A stretch of 64,000 nucleotides of DNA from a candidate division TM6 bacterium GW2011_GWF2_32_72 (lineage in GTDB: Bacteria; Babelota; Babeliae; Babelales; GWF2-32-72), in assembly GCA_000989525.1 (NCBI GenBank), contig LBON01000003.1, positions 62,001 to 126,000 of the forward strand, read 5' to 3'. The translations under genes were made by a program, and so were the position numbers. Of the stretch, positions 28,883 through 38,650 are shown one piece after another (within the stretch, counting starts at the first letter, position 1; the number at the start of each line of letters is the position of its first letter). The notes under the pieces were generated by a model. The model saw nothing but the letters and a program-made list of their open reading frames with translations, was not told the origin of the DNA and made no database searches.

Positions 28883-30232
28883 TCAGCAAACCACTTCATC
28901 ATTGTCTATAGCCACATTGTAAGACTTGGCGGCGAATACAGCTATAGGAATCCAAAGAATACCTATAAAGAATAGCGATAAAACAGTGGTAATCGCTAGA
29001 TAGGCATTAACCCCAGCCATTGCACCCAATGTTGCTACCAATGATGATCTACAGGCATCAGCAGATCCACTTACGCCTTTTGCAAAGCGCCGGCCAAAAG
29101 AATCTATCCAGGCTTGAGCCTTATATTTAGCTTCTTCAGTCGTAGGGATATAAAGCTGCTTAACGGTTGGCTGTGAAAACGAATAATTTAAAGCTTTAAA
29201 TAAAACCAGTAAAATCAACATCACATATAAAGATTGCATATTAAACAACACAAACACGAGACCCACCGCCAAAGCAATTGGCACAACAACCAAGGCAAAT
29301 CGCATCCCAAATATTCGTTGAAGACTATTTAAACCAAATAAAACGCAGGAAGCGGAAACAATTCCAACTACAAGACTATAAATAGCCATAAAATGGGTCA
29401 TGTCAGCTTCTAATGGAAAAGCATCCTGAGCAAGAGACTTGAAGTATAAATCTATAATTTCACTTATAGATTCAAACAAAAACATTATTATAAATATCGC
29501 AAACAAGTATTTTTGAGTTAAAAGAAGCCTAAGGCCATCCAAAAAGCCTGTTTTGCCCTTTGCGTGCTGCCCTTTGTGATAGCCTTTTTGATATTCAGCT
29601 GGAATAACTTGAATAAACACCCACATTAAAAGACCTGCCAGCAAAAGTAATATACCGGCCATGCCTATTATGTAAGCGTTTGAACTAACTCTTGGCCCAA
29701 GAATCAGAACAACGACAGGACCAAAAACATTTCCAAGCTGCCCAAATAAAGCAATTATCGGAAAACCTTTTTTTGCAGAAACTGGACCCGTAATATCGGT
29801 AACAAATGCCCAAAACAAAGAAATCACCAATGAGCCGCAACTTTCAACAAATATATACCAAATCCACCCGAGCATTCTGTGGGATGAAGCCATTGTATCA
29901 GTCAACCCATACGAAGAAAGAAACACAAACATAAACACAATTGAAAACAAACCATAAAAGACGGATAACATGTAGAAGACTATTTGTTTTGGAAACCAAT
30001 CAATTAGTTTTGCATAAATAACTATAAAAAAAACTGTACTTAATAACGAAACCAGCTTAGCTGTTCCGCGATAATCACCAACAATAACTCCAAAAAAGCT
30101 ATCTTTTAGCGGTCTAAGAATCCAATAAGCAGCAATTATTAATCCAAAAACAGAAGCTAAAATTAAAAACTTTTCTAGCTCCTTTTTATCATCAAACTTT
30201 CCCCACAACAGCGATGCCAGCTTATTCAGCAT
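28883..30232 (-). CDS. tlc: ATP/ADP translocase-family nucleotide transporter (NTT), copy 3
   Basis: 449-residue NTT with the RPLKDSFFGVIVGD segment and, late, YSFSQPTVKQLYIPTTEEAKYKAQAWIDSFGRR. TAAAGGAAATGA gives a good Shine-Dalgarno. First transcribed of the three. Like the other two it should sit in the inner membrane and exchange or import nucleotides from the host cytosol. Presence of three paralogues suggests divided substrate ranges, as known for Chlamydiae and Rickettsiales. Confidence 0.92.
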   Translation of the reverse strand: MLNKLASLLWGKFDDKKELEKFLILASVFGLIIAAYWILRPLKDSFFGVIVGDYRGTAKLVSLLSTVFFIVIYAKLIDWFPKQIVFYMLSVFYGLFSIVFMFVFLSSYGLTDTMASSHRMLGWIWYIFVESCGSLVISLFWAFVTDITGPVSAKKGFPIIALFGQLGNVFGPVVVLILGPRVSSNAYIIGMAGILLLLAGLLMWVFIQVIPAEYQKGYHKGQHAKGKTGFLDGLRLLLTQKYLFAIFIIMFLFESISEIIDLYFKSLAQDAFPLEADMTHFMAIYSLVVGIVSASCVLFGLNSLQRIFGMRFALVVVPIALAVGLVFVLFNMQSLYVMLILLVLFKALNYSFSQPTVKQLYIPTTEEAKYKAQAWIDSFGRRFAKGVSGSADACRSSLVATLGAMAGVNAYLAITTVLSLFFIGILWIPIAVFAAKSYNVAIDNDEVVC

Positions 30233-30486
30233 TCATTTCCTTTAAATATAAATTTTTCTAACTTAAAATTTAGACAAGCCTTTTCAGTATACCACAGAAC
30301 CTAAAAAAACCAGTTTTTAATACGCTTCATTTCCATAATATGTCAAACTATCATGCCTAACCTATGCAGATTGGCGCAGCTTCAAAAGCTGAACTATAAA
30401 AATTATGGCTCTAATATAAACAGAGATCTATGTGTTATAAAATAGGGTTACTATAAACAGAAGTCCTACAAAAACCTATAACAAGC
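30233..30486. other. Intergenic region, no gene seen
   Basis: About 250 AT-rich bases between the NTT array and the HD gene. I see short imperfect hairpins only (for example AGCTTCAAAAGCT) and no ORF with a Shine-Dalgarno. It probably contains the promoter for the NTT array. Confidence 0.4.
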
Positions 30487-31614
30487 TTAGCCCTGGCCAG
30501 CAAAAAAAACCTCTGTCAAAAAATCATCACCTAAAAAGTGCCCGTCTTTTGTAAATTTTATGTAGCACCCTTGTTTCATTTTATCTTTTACGCAACTGTA
30601 ATAATGCAAGCAAACATTGTTTATATCCAGCAATCGTTTAAATTCACCATTTTCAAGTCTAACCCAAGGATTAACACCCCTAAACTTGCACGCAAAATAC
30701 TTATCATGATCCTGCCGAGAAGAAACAAAATATAAATCTTCGCTATTAAAAAAACTGCTCATATCCTTTTTTATAATCTCATCATTTGAACCATTTAAAA
30801 TTCCTGAAACAACATCATCGGTAGAAAAATGAATATCATGCACTGTTATTAACCCTAGATCCACTGCTCTTAACAAAGCATGCGCTAAAAATAATTGAGC
30901 AACAAAGCCATCACAAGAGCCCCATACGTGTTCACTTAAATAAATAGGAATTTCTGCAAACTTTTTAGCCAAATCTATGTTTGTAAAAAAATATTTTCCA
31001 TTTTCAAATCGAATACTATCTAAAATTTTTGTTACTTCTTCCAGTGTGATCAATCCTTCAACCAGGCCACCTCTTAAATTATATTCTAATCGATCCGTGC
31101 AAACTTCAGGAAGATCCTGTTCAAGCATTGTATAATTTTTATTTTTACAATCTACAACTTCAAACGGTATTCCATATTTTTTTAATATATCTACAACAAC
31201 TGTTTGCCCAATATACTTTTCATGAATGGTGTCTTGATAAGATTCAGCTTTCTCTACATGATGAAAAACCTTGTCGCCAACATGAGAAAAAACAGTATGT
31301 GAAGCATCATGTAAAAGCCCTGCTATTTGTTCTTCTAATGGTGCACCAAATTTCTTTAACAGAGCCCACACACCAATACTATGATCATAACGCGAAAAGG
31401 ATTTACCCTTACTTAAACCATATTGATCAACTTTTTTCAGTCTCTGAATAACATCACTATCGATTAAATCCAAGATAACAGAATCATTAGCGTCAAAAGA
31501 ACCGTAAATAGTATCTATTTGCCTATGACCAAATTTTGAATAATTGTTTTTAAATAAAAATAAAATCAAAAAACAAAACAAACTTGCAAAAATTAACTTC
31601 AACCCAAATCGCAT
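30487..31614 (-). CDS. Membrane-anchored or exported HD-superfamily phosphohydrolase
   Basis: 375 residues. The first ~25 are a hydrophobic export/anchor segment (LIFASLFCFLILFLF), followed by an HD domain of the COG1078/dNTPase type: FSRYDHSIGV, LLHDASHTVFSHVGD and the DRLEYN segment, supplying the metal-binding His/Asp set. Relatives are metal-dependent phosphohydrolases, several acting on nucleotides; these are normally cytosolic. An exported form beside nucleotide transporters suggests processing of host nucleotides, which is inference. Not obviously in an operon. Confidence 0.82.
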   Translation of the reverse strand: MRFGLKLIFASLFCFLILFLFKNNYSKFGHRQIDTIYGSFDANDSVILDLIDSDVIQRLKKVDQYGLSKGKSFSRYDHSIGVWALLKKFGAPLEEQIAGLLHDASHTVFSHVGDKVFHHVEKAESYQDTIHEKYIGQTVVVDILKKYGIPFEVVDCKNKNYTMLEQDLPEVCTDRLEYNLRGGLVEGLITLEEVTKILDSIRFENGKYFFTNIDLAKKFAEIPIYLSEHVWGSCDGFVAQLFLAHALLRAVDLGLITVHDIHFSTDDVVSGILNGSNDEIIKKDMSSFFNSEDLYFVSSRQDHDKYFACKFRGVNPWVRLENGEFKRLLDINNVCLHYYSCVKDKMKQGCYIKFTKDGHFLGDDFLTEVFFAGQG

Positions 31615-31764
31615 AAGATCCTTTCAAAAAAAATTGACTTAGAAAACAATATAAAAAAATAAAATTACACACCGCAACAAAATAATCTTTTTGCCCAAAA
31701 AACCATCGCAAATCAAAAAAATCGCACTTACAAAAGATTGCATGCTTACAGTTTATAAAAAAGC

Positions 31765-32160
31765 TTAGTCTCGAATTATTATCGTCCCATTTTTCAATTT
31801 AACACTTTCAAGACATGGATACATATCAAAAATCTGAGCCATGCCCCCTTCAAAGTTAAGCTGACTGAAATCTAACAACTTAACAACAGCCTCATCCAAC
31901 CCCGCTTGAGCCAAAACTTCTGAAATAAAATCCTTTATAAAATTTTGTTGTACAACTGGTGCATAACTACTAACATAAAGCGTTAAATCACCACAATGAT
32001 AACAATCAATTGATCCACAAATGTTTAAAGATACACTAAACTCGCCACAAAGAGCTTCTCGTCTTAGATCTATACGTATTTTTGGCCTACTAAACGTAAA
32101 AGCAAAAATATCCAAATTAATTAAACAACCCAAAAGTAAAATCAATTTTTTACTATTCAT
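31765..32160 (-). CDS. Small secreted protein, paralogue of upstream gene
   Basis: 131 residues with a signal peptide (MNSKKLILLLGCLINLDIFA). The start at 32160 overlaps the stop of the upstream gene (ATGAATAG) with GAAGG at good spacing. The C-terminal half resembles its neighbour: a Leu-Asp-Phe-Ser segment, then YPCLESVKLKNGTIII against DYLRLEIVRLPSGEGDVFF. The pattern resembles a terminal leucine-rich unit. Four cysteines in SLNICGSIDCYHCGD and elsewhere could form disulfides, in keeping with DsbD in this genome. Function unknown. Confidence 0.65.
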   Translation of the reverse strand: MNSKKLILLLGCLINLDIFAFTFSRPKIRIDLRREALCGEFSVSLNICGSIDCYHCGDLTLYVSSYAPVVQQNFIKDFISEVLAQAGLDEAVVKLLDFSQLNFEGGMAQIFDMYPCLESVKLKNGTIIIRD

Positions 32161-32674
32161 AATCAACACCTTCATAATTTAAACTATCCGTATTTCCATC
32201 TAAATCATCGCTATAACTATAATTAGAACCTCTATTAAAAAAAACATCGCCCTCACCGCTTGGCAAACGAACAATCTCAAGCCTTAGGTAATCATCGGCT
32301 GCGGACCAAATATACTTACAGTCAATACCACCCATTAAAGAAAAATCTAACTCTCTAACACTATTATGTGAAATATTAAGTCGTTTACAAAAATCTTGTA
32401 AAACACCCTTTAAACATAACGATAAACCATTACTAGAGTTCACCCTAAGAATGTAGCCACCCATTTCATCCAGCCAATATTCGTCTATATGAACGTCAAT
32501 CCAATACGAAGAGCGTCCAAAGCCACTACTTTGCTCCAAAGTATATCTATAACCATCAGTAACACCGGGGTTTTCCTGATTGAAAATTCGTTCAACATCT
32601 AACCAAATCGCGTTATCGGCACACAAACCGCTTGCAAAAAGCAAGCAACCAAACAATCTTAACCATTTCTTCAT
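32153..32674 (-). CDS. Small secreted protein, first of a paralogous pair
   Basis: 173 residues with a signal peptide (MKKWLRLFGCLLFASGLCA). The middle is aromatic and polar; LNISHNSVRELDFSLMGG and LRLEIVRLPSG look like degenerate leucine-rich units. It shares its C-terminal arrangement with the downstream gene, with which it overlaps by 8 bases. No known family recognised; probably an exported protein acting at or beyond the envelope. Confidence 0.65.
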   Translation of the reverse strand: MKKWLRLFGCLLFASGLCADNAIWLDVERIFNQENPGVTDGYRYTLEQSSGFGRSSYWIDVHIDEYWLDEMGGYILRVNSSNGLSLCLKGVLQDFCKRLNISHNSVRELDFSLMGGIDCKYIWSAADDYLRLEIVRLPSGEGDVFFNRGSNYSYSDDLDGNTDSLNYEGVDYE

Positions 32675-32878
32675 AAAAATCTCCGATAATTTCTAATTGT
32701 AATAAAGCAACTTTTACTTAAAGTATATAACGACCAGCAAGTTAAATACATAATTTTTCTTCCTAAAAAACCTTATCAAAATGCTCAACTTAGGCAATCC
32801 CAATAGACAAATCTACATCAACATGCTAAGATTTTTATACATACCCATGTAAAAATACCATAAATGAGGCAAAAAACA

Positions 32879-35470
32879 ATGTTAGAAGAAATCAAAGAAA
32901 ATTTTAATATAGATGAACAGGAAGATATTTTAGAGCCTATTGAGCAAAAAAAATCTTCTAATGCCAAAAAAAAACTAAATAATGATAATAATGATAATAA
33001 TGATAATAATGGCGTAACGTTAAAAGAAGGACTTCTTTCTGTACTTCCTTTAAAAAATGTAGTTATGCTTCCAAAAAGTATCATACCAATAATTGTTGGC
33101 AGAGAATCTTCCATAAAAGCCGTTGAATTCGCTCTAAAAAATAATAAAGACATTTTTATTACAACCCAAAAAGATGCAAATATAGAAAATCCTACACCAA
33201 CAGACATTTTTATGTTTGGAACAAAGTCCAATATTTTACAAGTAATGCGTATGCCTAATGGTTCATTAAAAATATTAGCCGAAGGACTTGAGCGATCTCG
33301 CATTGAAGAAATTCAACCATTACAAGATTTTATGAGCGCCATTTGTAAAGAAGTACCAACATCAGGTCTTGAAAAAAATGTTGAAATTGAAGCTTTCTGG
33401 CGCACATTAAAAAAGATTTATTTAGAATACACAAAATTTAACACCAAAGCTCCGGCTGATATAATTTCAGAATCCAATGAACTTTCAGATATAGATACAA
33501 TGGTTGATACCATTGCGGTTCACGTGAACCTTTCATTCGATCAAAGACAACAAATTTTGGAAACTGCAAATTTATTAGAACGAATCGAAATTGTCTGCAA
33601 ATTAATCGCCAAAGAAGTCGAAATTTTAAAAGTCGAACAAAAAATTAAAGGCCAAGTTCATACACAAATTGAAAAAGGCCAAAAAGAATATTATTTAACA
33701 GAACAAATTAAAGCCATTCAAAAAGAATTAGGAAAAGAAGATCTTCAATCTGAACTTGGACATTTACAAGACCAAGCAAAACATGCAGGTCTTAGCAAGG
33801 AAGCTCAAGAAAAAGTAGAAAAAGAAATACGTAGGCTTGAACAAATGCCTCCAATGTCTTCTGAAGCTGTTGTAAGCAGACACTACATTGATTGGCTATT
33901 AACATTACCTTGGAATAAAGAAAGCAAGGATAAAATTTCTTTAGAAGAAGCTGAAAATATTTTAAATGGAACTCATGCAGGTTTAAAAAAAGCCAAAGAA
34001 AGAATTATTGAATTTTTAGCTGCCAAAAAATTCAATAAAAATATGAAAAAATCTCCAATTATTTGTTTAGTTGGTCCTCCTGGAGTTGGTAAAACATCTC
34101 TAGGTAAATCTATAGCTGATAGTTTAGGCAGAGAATTTGCACGAATTTCTTTAGGTGGCGTTCGCGATGAAGCAGAAATTCGAGGACACAGAAGAACTTA
34201 TATTGGCGCTTTACCTGGCAAAATTCTTCAAGCCATAAAAAAAACTGGCACTATAAATCCAGTAATCTTACTTGATGAGATAGACAAACTTTCTAGTGAT
34301 ATTCATGGAGATCCTGCATCAGCATTATTAGAAGTATTAGACCCAGAACAAAACAAAAGTTTTATGGATCACTTTTTAGAAGTTGAATATGATCTTTCAA
34401 AAGTTATGTTTATTACAACAGCCAACACGCTTGATGGCATTCCTTACCCATTGTTTGACAGAATGGAAATCATAACTCTTTCTGGGTACACAGATAATGA
34501 AAAAATGGAAATTGCTCGTAAGTTTTTAATTCCAAGAAATTTAAAAGATTATGGCCTTACTGAAACACAATTCCAATTGCCTGATAACGTTTTACAAAAA
34601 CTTATTTTTGATTACACAAAAGAAGCTGGAGTCAGACAATTAGAACGTGAAATTGCTAAATTAATGCGAAAATCGATTCAATTAATTTTAAAAGACAAAT
34701 CAACCAAATCTATAGTTGTTACAGAAAACAAATTAATAGAATGGCTTGGAAATCCTAAATTCAAAAAAACTTCAATAAATCAAAGTGAAGAAAAAATTGG
34801 ATTAGTCACAGGCCTTGCATGGACTGAACTTGGTGGAGATGTTTTAGAAATAGAAACATGTATTCTTCCTGGCAAGGGTGTAACCCATTTAACAGGTCAA
34901 CTTGGTGATATTATGCAAGAATCGGCTCAGGCTGCTTTAAGCTATATCCGATCAAGAGCACCAGAATTAGGATTAAAAACATCATTCACAGCCACAAAGG
35001 ATATTCACATCCATATACCAGAAGGTGCAACACCTAAAGATGGCCCTTCTGCAGGTATAACAATCTGTACTGCTTTGGTTTCTGCTTTGACAAAAATGCC
35101 GGTTCTTAATAATCTAGCCATGACTGGTGAAATAACTTTGCGTGGTCGAGTCCTTGAAATAGGCGGTTTAAAAGAAAAACTTATAGCAGCACAACAACAT
35201 GGAATGAAAAAAGTATTGATACCAAAAGATAATATTCATGATTTAGAAGAAATTACAAAAGAAATTGATCTAAAAGACATGAAAGTTATTCCGGTTGAAA
35301 ATATGGATGAAGTTATTGCAGAAAGTTTTGCTAAAAATCCACTTGATAAAATTAATCAATCAGGGAAAAAACCAAGTAGAAAAAAACCAAGTAGAAAAAA
35401 AATAAGTAGAAAAAAAATAAGTGTAAAAAAGGCAAGTGTAAAAAAAGCAACAAAGACAAAGAAGAAATAA
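32879..35470 (+). CDS. lon: ATP-dependent protease Lon, with lysine-rich tail
   Basis: AAA+ serine protease, about 863 residues from the ATG at 32879 (GAGG upstream; an in-frame ATG at 32864 lacks a site). A LON substrate-binding domain is followed by AAA with GPPGVGKTS and [10 protein letters not shown], and a protease domain with the Ser in PKDGPSAG and the Lys in [10 protein letters not shown]. Two oddities: an N-terminal NDNNDN stretch encoded by a 9-bp tandem repeat, and a C-terminal extension of about 40 residues built from SRKK/SVKK units, not usual for Lon and possibly DNA- or RNA-binding. Confidence 0.95.
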   Translation: MLEEIKENFNIDEQEDILEPIEQKKSSNAKKKLNNDNNDNNDNNGVTLKEGLLSVLPLKNVVMLPKSIIPIIVGRESSIKAVEFALKNNKDIFITTQKDANIENPTPTDIFMFGTKSNILQVMRMPNGSLKILAEGLERSRIEEIQPLQDFMSAICKEVPTSGLEKNVEIEAFWRTLKKIYLEYTKFNTKAPADIISESNELSDIDTMVDTIAVHVNLSFDQRQQILETANLLERIEIVCKLIAKEVEILKVEQKIKGQVHTQIEKGQKEYYLTEQIKAIQKELGKEDLQSELGHLQDQAKHAGLSKEAQEKVEKEIRRLEQMPPMSSEAVVSRHYIDWLLTLPWNKESKDKISLEEAENILNGTHAGLKKAKERIIEFLAAKKFNKNMKKSPIICLVGPPGVGKTSLGKSIADSLGREFARISLGGVRDEAEIRGHRRTYIGALPGKILQAIKKTGTINPVILLDEIDKLSSDIHGDPASALLEVLDPEQNKSFMDHFLEVEYDLSKVMFITTANTLDGIPYPLFDRMEIITLSGYTDNEKMEIARKFLIPRNLKDYGLTETQFQLPDNVLQKLIFDYTKEAGVRQLEREIAKLMRKSIQLILKDKSTKSIVVTENKLIEWLGNPKFKKTSINQSEEKIGLVTGLAWTELGGDVLEIETCILPGKGVTHLTGQLGDIMQESAQAALSYIRSRAPELGLKTSFTATKDIHIHIPEGATPKDGPSAGITICTALVSALTKMPVLNNLAMTGEITLRGRVLEIGGLKEKLIAAQQHGMKKVLIPKDNIHDLEEITKEIDLKDMKVIPVENMDEVIAESFAKNPLDKINQSGKKPSRKKPSRKKISRKKISVKKASVKKATKTKKK
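32978..33010 (+). repeat. Short tandem repeat inside lon
   Basis: About 3.6 copies of a 9-bp unit (AATGATAAT), encoding alternating Asn/Asp in a linker before the LON domain. Length change in multiples of 9 would keep the frame. Confidence 0.8.
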
Positions 35471-35498
35471 TTATTAATCGTTTTAACACGGAGTCACT

Positions 35499-35687
35499 AT
35501 GAAAAAGCTTTCGATTTTATTGCTATGTTCTTTCTTGCTAGCCTTAGCACCAGCTTGCAAAGGTAAAAAAAAGGCAGAAACACCAAAAGCTAAAACTGAA
35601 GAAATGACTGAAACTAAGACAGTAAAAGAAATGGCATCACTAGAACTAGATGCCCAAGGCAAAGACGACGAAGATATCGTTTTCTAA
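35499..35687 (+). CDS. Tiny lysine-rich lipoprotein
   Basis: 62 residues. A type II signal peptide ends in a lipobox (LAPAC), then a short Lys/Glu/Thr-rich segment and an acidic end (GKDDEDIVF). CGGAG precedes the ATG. It is a paralogue of the gene at 35827, and a strong terminator follows. A small outer-membrane or periplasm-facing lipoprotein is expected; function unknown. Confidence 0.78.
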   Translation: MKKLSILLLCSFLLALAPACKGKKKAETPKAKTEEMTETKTVKEMASLELDAQGKDDEDIVF

Positions 35688-35710
35688 ATTCCGCATTAAA
35701 ACAATGCTTA

Positions 35711-35736
35711 AGAGAAGGCTCGCAAGAGCCTTCTCT
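35711..35736 (+). terminator. Terminator after first tiny lipoprotein
   Basis: Perfect 11-bp stem AGAGAAGGCTC/GAGCCTTCTCT with GCAA loop, followed by a T run. Confidence 0.92.
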
Positions 35737-35826
35737 TTTTTAATTGGGCAAACTCTTGAATTTTTTTTTTGATTCTTCTAACCTGTCAATCAGTTATTTT
35801 TAACCCCCTCAAAGCAGGAGAGATAA

Positions 35827-36066
35827 ATGAAAAAGCTAATGTTAGCTCTTATTTGCACAGCAGTAGTTTTTGCCCCAGCATGTAAAGACGACAAAAAAGC
35901 AAAAAAAGTAAAAACTGAAGTTGTCAAAAAAGACAAAGCTCCAAAAGCAAAAAAAGAAAAGAAAATGAAAACAGACAAAAAAATGAAAACAGACAAGGCA
36001 AAAAAAGAAGTTAAAAAAGTTGCAGTTCTAGATGACATGTACAACTACGACGAAATGTTCTCTTAA
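35827..36066 (+). CDS. Tiny lysine-rich lipoprotein, second copy
   Basis: 79 residues: signal peptide with lipobox FAPAC, then an extremely Lys-rich stretch (KKEKKMKTDKKMKTDK) and an acidic/aromatic end (LDDMYNYDEMF). The architecture is the same as its neighbour, separated by a terminator, so each is expressed alone. AGGAGAG precedes the ATG. The basic stretch might bind polyanions such as LPS, peptidoglycan acids or nucleic acid; this is speculation. Confidence 0.8.
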   Translation: MKKLMLALICTAVVFAPACKDDKKAKKVKTEVVKKDKAPKAKKEKKMKTDKKMKTDKAKKEVKKVAVLDDMYNYDEMFS

Positions 36067-36082
36067 TTTAGAGCACACAATA

Positions 36083-36120
36083 AAAAAGCGGATCGGATTT
36101 ATTTATCCGATCCGCTTTTT
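36083..36120. terminator. Strong bidirectional terminator
   Basis: Perfect 16-bp stem, AAAAAGCGGATCGGAT against ATCCGATCCGCTTTTT, 6-base loop. It lies between the convergent lipoprotein and cmk genes. Confidence 0.93.
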
Positions 36121-36156
36121 TATTAAAAAATTTTTATAGATTTACTTTTTAAGAAC

Positions 36157-36828
36157 CTACTTAATAAAACTTAAAAACTTTTGTAGTGTTTCTTCTTCTG
36201 TCAATCCTGTATTATCAATTGTAATAGCTCCTTCTGGAACAATCAAAGGGGCGATATCTCGTTTCATATCTCTTTGATCTCTTTCTTTAATTAATTTTTT
36301 AGCCTCATCTTCCGCAATTAAAACGCCTTTTAATGCCTCAGCCAATCTCCATCTACGAGCACGTTCTTCTAAGGATGCTGTTAAATAAAATTTATATTTT
36401 GCATCCGGAAACACAACGGAACCTGTATCTCGACCATCTGCAACAATATTAATATCCTTGGCAAGTTTTTTTTGCAGCGTTAACAAAATTTTTCTAACAG
36501 ATATACAAGCACTTAATACAGAGCTTGCTCGATCCATTTCCGGAGTTTTTAAAAAAGATGTTATATCTACTCCATCATAAAAAATAGACGCGCCCTTACC
36601 ATCTGCAAAGTAAATAAATTTATCTACATCTAAACAAACTTCGACAGCTTTACGGGTAGGACAAAGTAAATTTTTTTCATCATAATTAAATTTTTTCATC
36701 AGAAGAAAAGCAACCGCTCGGTACATTAAACCGGTATTTAAAAAATGATACCCAAGTTTTTGTGCCAAAGTTTTTGCCACAGTTGATTTTCCACTAGCAA
36801 CAGGGCCGTCAATTGTAATTATCATCAT
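36157..36828 (-). CDS. cmk: Cytidylate kinase
   Basis: Phosphorylates CMP/dCMP. P-loop GPVASGKST at the N-terminus, NTGLMYRAVAF substrate-binding segment, ADGRDTGSVVFPDA and RRWRLAE lid residues. About 223 residues, the normal size. The open frame allows a TTG at 36831; I take the first ATG (36828), which overlaps the recJ stop. AAGGA lies just upstream. Confidence 0.95.
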   Translation of the reverse strand: MMIITIDGPVASGKSTVAKTLAQKLGYHFLNTGLMYRAVAFLLMKKFNYDEKNLLCPTRKAVEVCLDVDKFIYFADGKGASIFYDGVDITSFLKTPEMDRASSVLSACISVRKILLTLQKKLAKDINIVADGRDTGSVVFPDAKYKFYLTASLEERARRWRLAEALKGVLIAEDEAKKLIKERDQRDMKRDIAPLIVPEGAITIDNTGLTEEETLQKFLSFIK

Positions 36829-38561
36829 CAATCCTTTTTTTTAAATGCCACGTCTAATCCAAGCAATTCCACAGATATATTATTATTCCAATGATTCTCT
36901 GAGATATTCACTGCCAAGTCAAATGATTCTTGTTCTTGCGCCATAAAAAGCTCATATAATTCTGGTCTGTTAAAAAAAACAACAGGTTTTATAACCCCAT
37001 CTGCAAAAATACTACATTTTACGTGCAAATCCTTCATCATCTTTGGTTTTTGTACCAGAGAAACATCTTTTAAATAAAAATTAGGAGCTCTATTTTCCTG
37101 GCCAAATGGTTCCAAATGTTGTAAATCATCAACAATTTTTTTTGTAATTTCCGGCATTTGAACTACAGCATCTAGTTTTATTTTTTGGCGTAAATCCATT
37201 TCTGTTAATTCATCAGCTATTATCCGCTCTAACGAATCTTTAAGCAGCCGTAAATTTTCAACCTTTAAAGAAAGTCCCGCGGCAAAAGAATGGCCACCAA
37301 AACTTTTTAACAAATCTTTATTTTTTGCAAGCGCATTAAAAATATTAAACTCAGAAATTGACCTACATGAACCTTTTGCAAAACCATCTTTAGTTAAATG
37401 AAATAAAAGCGCAGGTTTACCATAAGTAGAAACTAATCTAGATGCAACTAATCCAATTACACCGGCAGGCCATTTATCACTTGCGGCAATAATAATATTT
37501 TCTTTGCTTAAGTCTATTTCACCCTGATTAATTTTTTCCACAATTTGATCATAAATAGAACGCTCTACTTGCTTGCGAGCCTGATTCATTTCAAATAAAA
37601 TTTGTCCAATATTATGAATTTCTGTTTCATCTGAACCTATTAAAAACTTTACACTTTTCCGAGGGTCCTCTAAACGACCAAGAGCATTAAGTTGTGGCGC
37701 TATTCCAAAACCAATATCTGTTGAAGAAATAAATGGTTTTGCAATCTGTCCATTTTTACGTAAAACATCAAAAGCCAAACTACTATTTTTATTAACAAAA
37801 TTTAAACAATGCCTAACCCAAAATCTATTTTCACCAGTCAAAGGAACAACGTCAGCTATAGTCCCCAACAACATCAATTCATAAACTTTTATTGGCAATG
37901 TTTTTTTATTACGAGCATAAAGCATAGACATTAATTTAAAGGTAACACCAACGCCAGCAAAACTTTTATATGGATAAGCACAATCTTCTTGCGCAGGATT
38001 AACAACCGCAATGGCATCAGGAACATTATCATGGGGCCTGTGATGATCCGTAATAATTACATCAAGTCCTAATTGTTTAGCATAAAGAACTGGCTCAATA
38101 GCAGTAATACCGTTATCCACAGTTATAATTAATTTATAATTGTTTTGGGCACAACGCTCTATAATTTTTTTAGAAAGTCCATAGCCATCTTTTTCTCTAT
38201 TTGGCAAAACAAAATTGATATTTGCACCCAATGGAATCAAACTACTTAACATTAATGATGTGGAAGTCATTCCATCAACATCATAATCACCAAAAATTAA
38301 AATCTTTTCTTTATCTTTAATAGCTCTTTCAATTCTATCCAAAGCCTTGTTTGCATCTTTTAATAAATTTGAATCAGCTACGTCTTTTTCAAACGAGCTA
38401 AATAAAAAAGAATCTATCTGATCTTTAGTCTGAAAACCTCTTGAAAAAAGAGTATGAACAATAGGAACGGATAAATTATACGATGCAGCAACATCTAAAA
38501 CTTCAACACCAAACTCTTCTGGTAAATGCCACAGATATTTTTCACCCTCTGCATATTTCAT
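36828..38561 (-). CDS. recJ: Single-stranded-DNA exonuclease RecJ
   Basis: DHH-family 5'-3' exonuclease, 577 residues. Motifs: IFGDYDVDGMTS, TVDNGI, VIITDHHRP, then NALGR and, in the DHHA1 domain, SFGGHSFAAGLS; an OB-like C-terminal domain follows. The start at 38561 has AAGGA at 6-base spacing; a longer frame would need TTG. It acts in recombination and mismatch repair. Coupled to cmk downstream. Confidence 0.94.
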   Translation of the reverse strand: MKYAEGEKYLWHLPEEFGVEVLDVAASYNLSVPIVHTLFSRGFQTKDQIDSFLFSSFEKDVADSNLLKDANKALDRIERAIKDKEKILIFGDYDVDGMTSTSLMLSSLIPLGANINFVLPNREKDGYGLSKKIIERCAQNNYKLIITVDNGITAIEPVLYAKQLGLDVIITDHHRPHDNVPDAIAVVNPAQEDCAYPYKSFAGVGVTFKLMSMLYARNKKTLPIKVYELMLLGTIADVVPLTGENRFWVRHCLNFVNKNSSLAFDVLRKNGQIAKPFISSTDIGFGIAPQLNALGRLEDPRKSVKFLIGSDETEIHNIGQILFEMNQARKQVERSIYDQIVEKINQGEIDLSKENIIIAASDKWPAGVIGLVASRLVSTYGKPALLFHLTKDGFAKGSCRSISEFNIFNALAKNKDLLKSFGGHSFAAGLSLKVENLRLLKDSLERIIADELTEMDLRQKIKLDAVVQMPEITKKIVDDLQHLEPFGQENRAPNFYLKDVSLVQKPKMMKDLHVKCSIFADGVIKPVVFFNRPELYELFMAQEQESFDLAVNISENHWNNNISVELLGLDVAFKKKD

Positions 38562-38650
38562 GAAAATCCTTAATTTGATCAAAAAAAATTAAGTCTACAC
38601 AGAAGATTTAGATATGTAAAAAAGCATCGCCAATTGTACACTTTTTCTAA

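Noticed and set aside
32978-33010. Regular short repeats as a possible CRISPR-like array
   Set aside because: Nine-base units without spacers, in frame within lon; a coding microsatellite.
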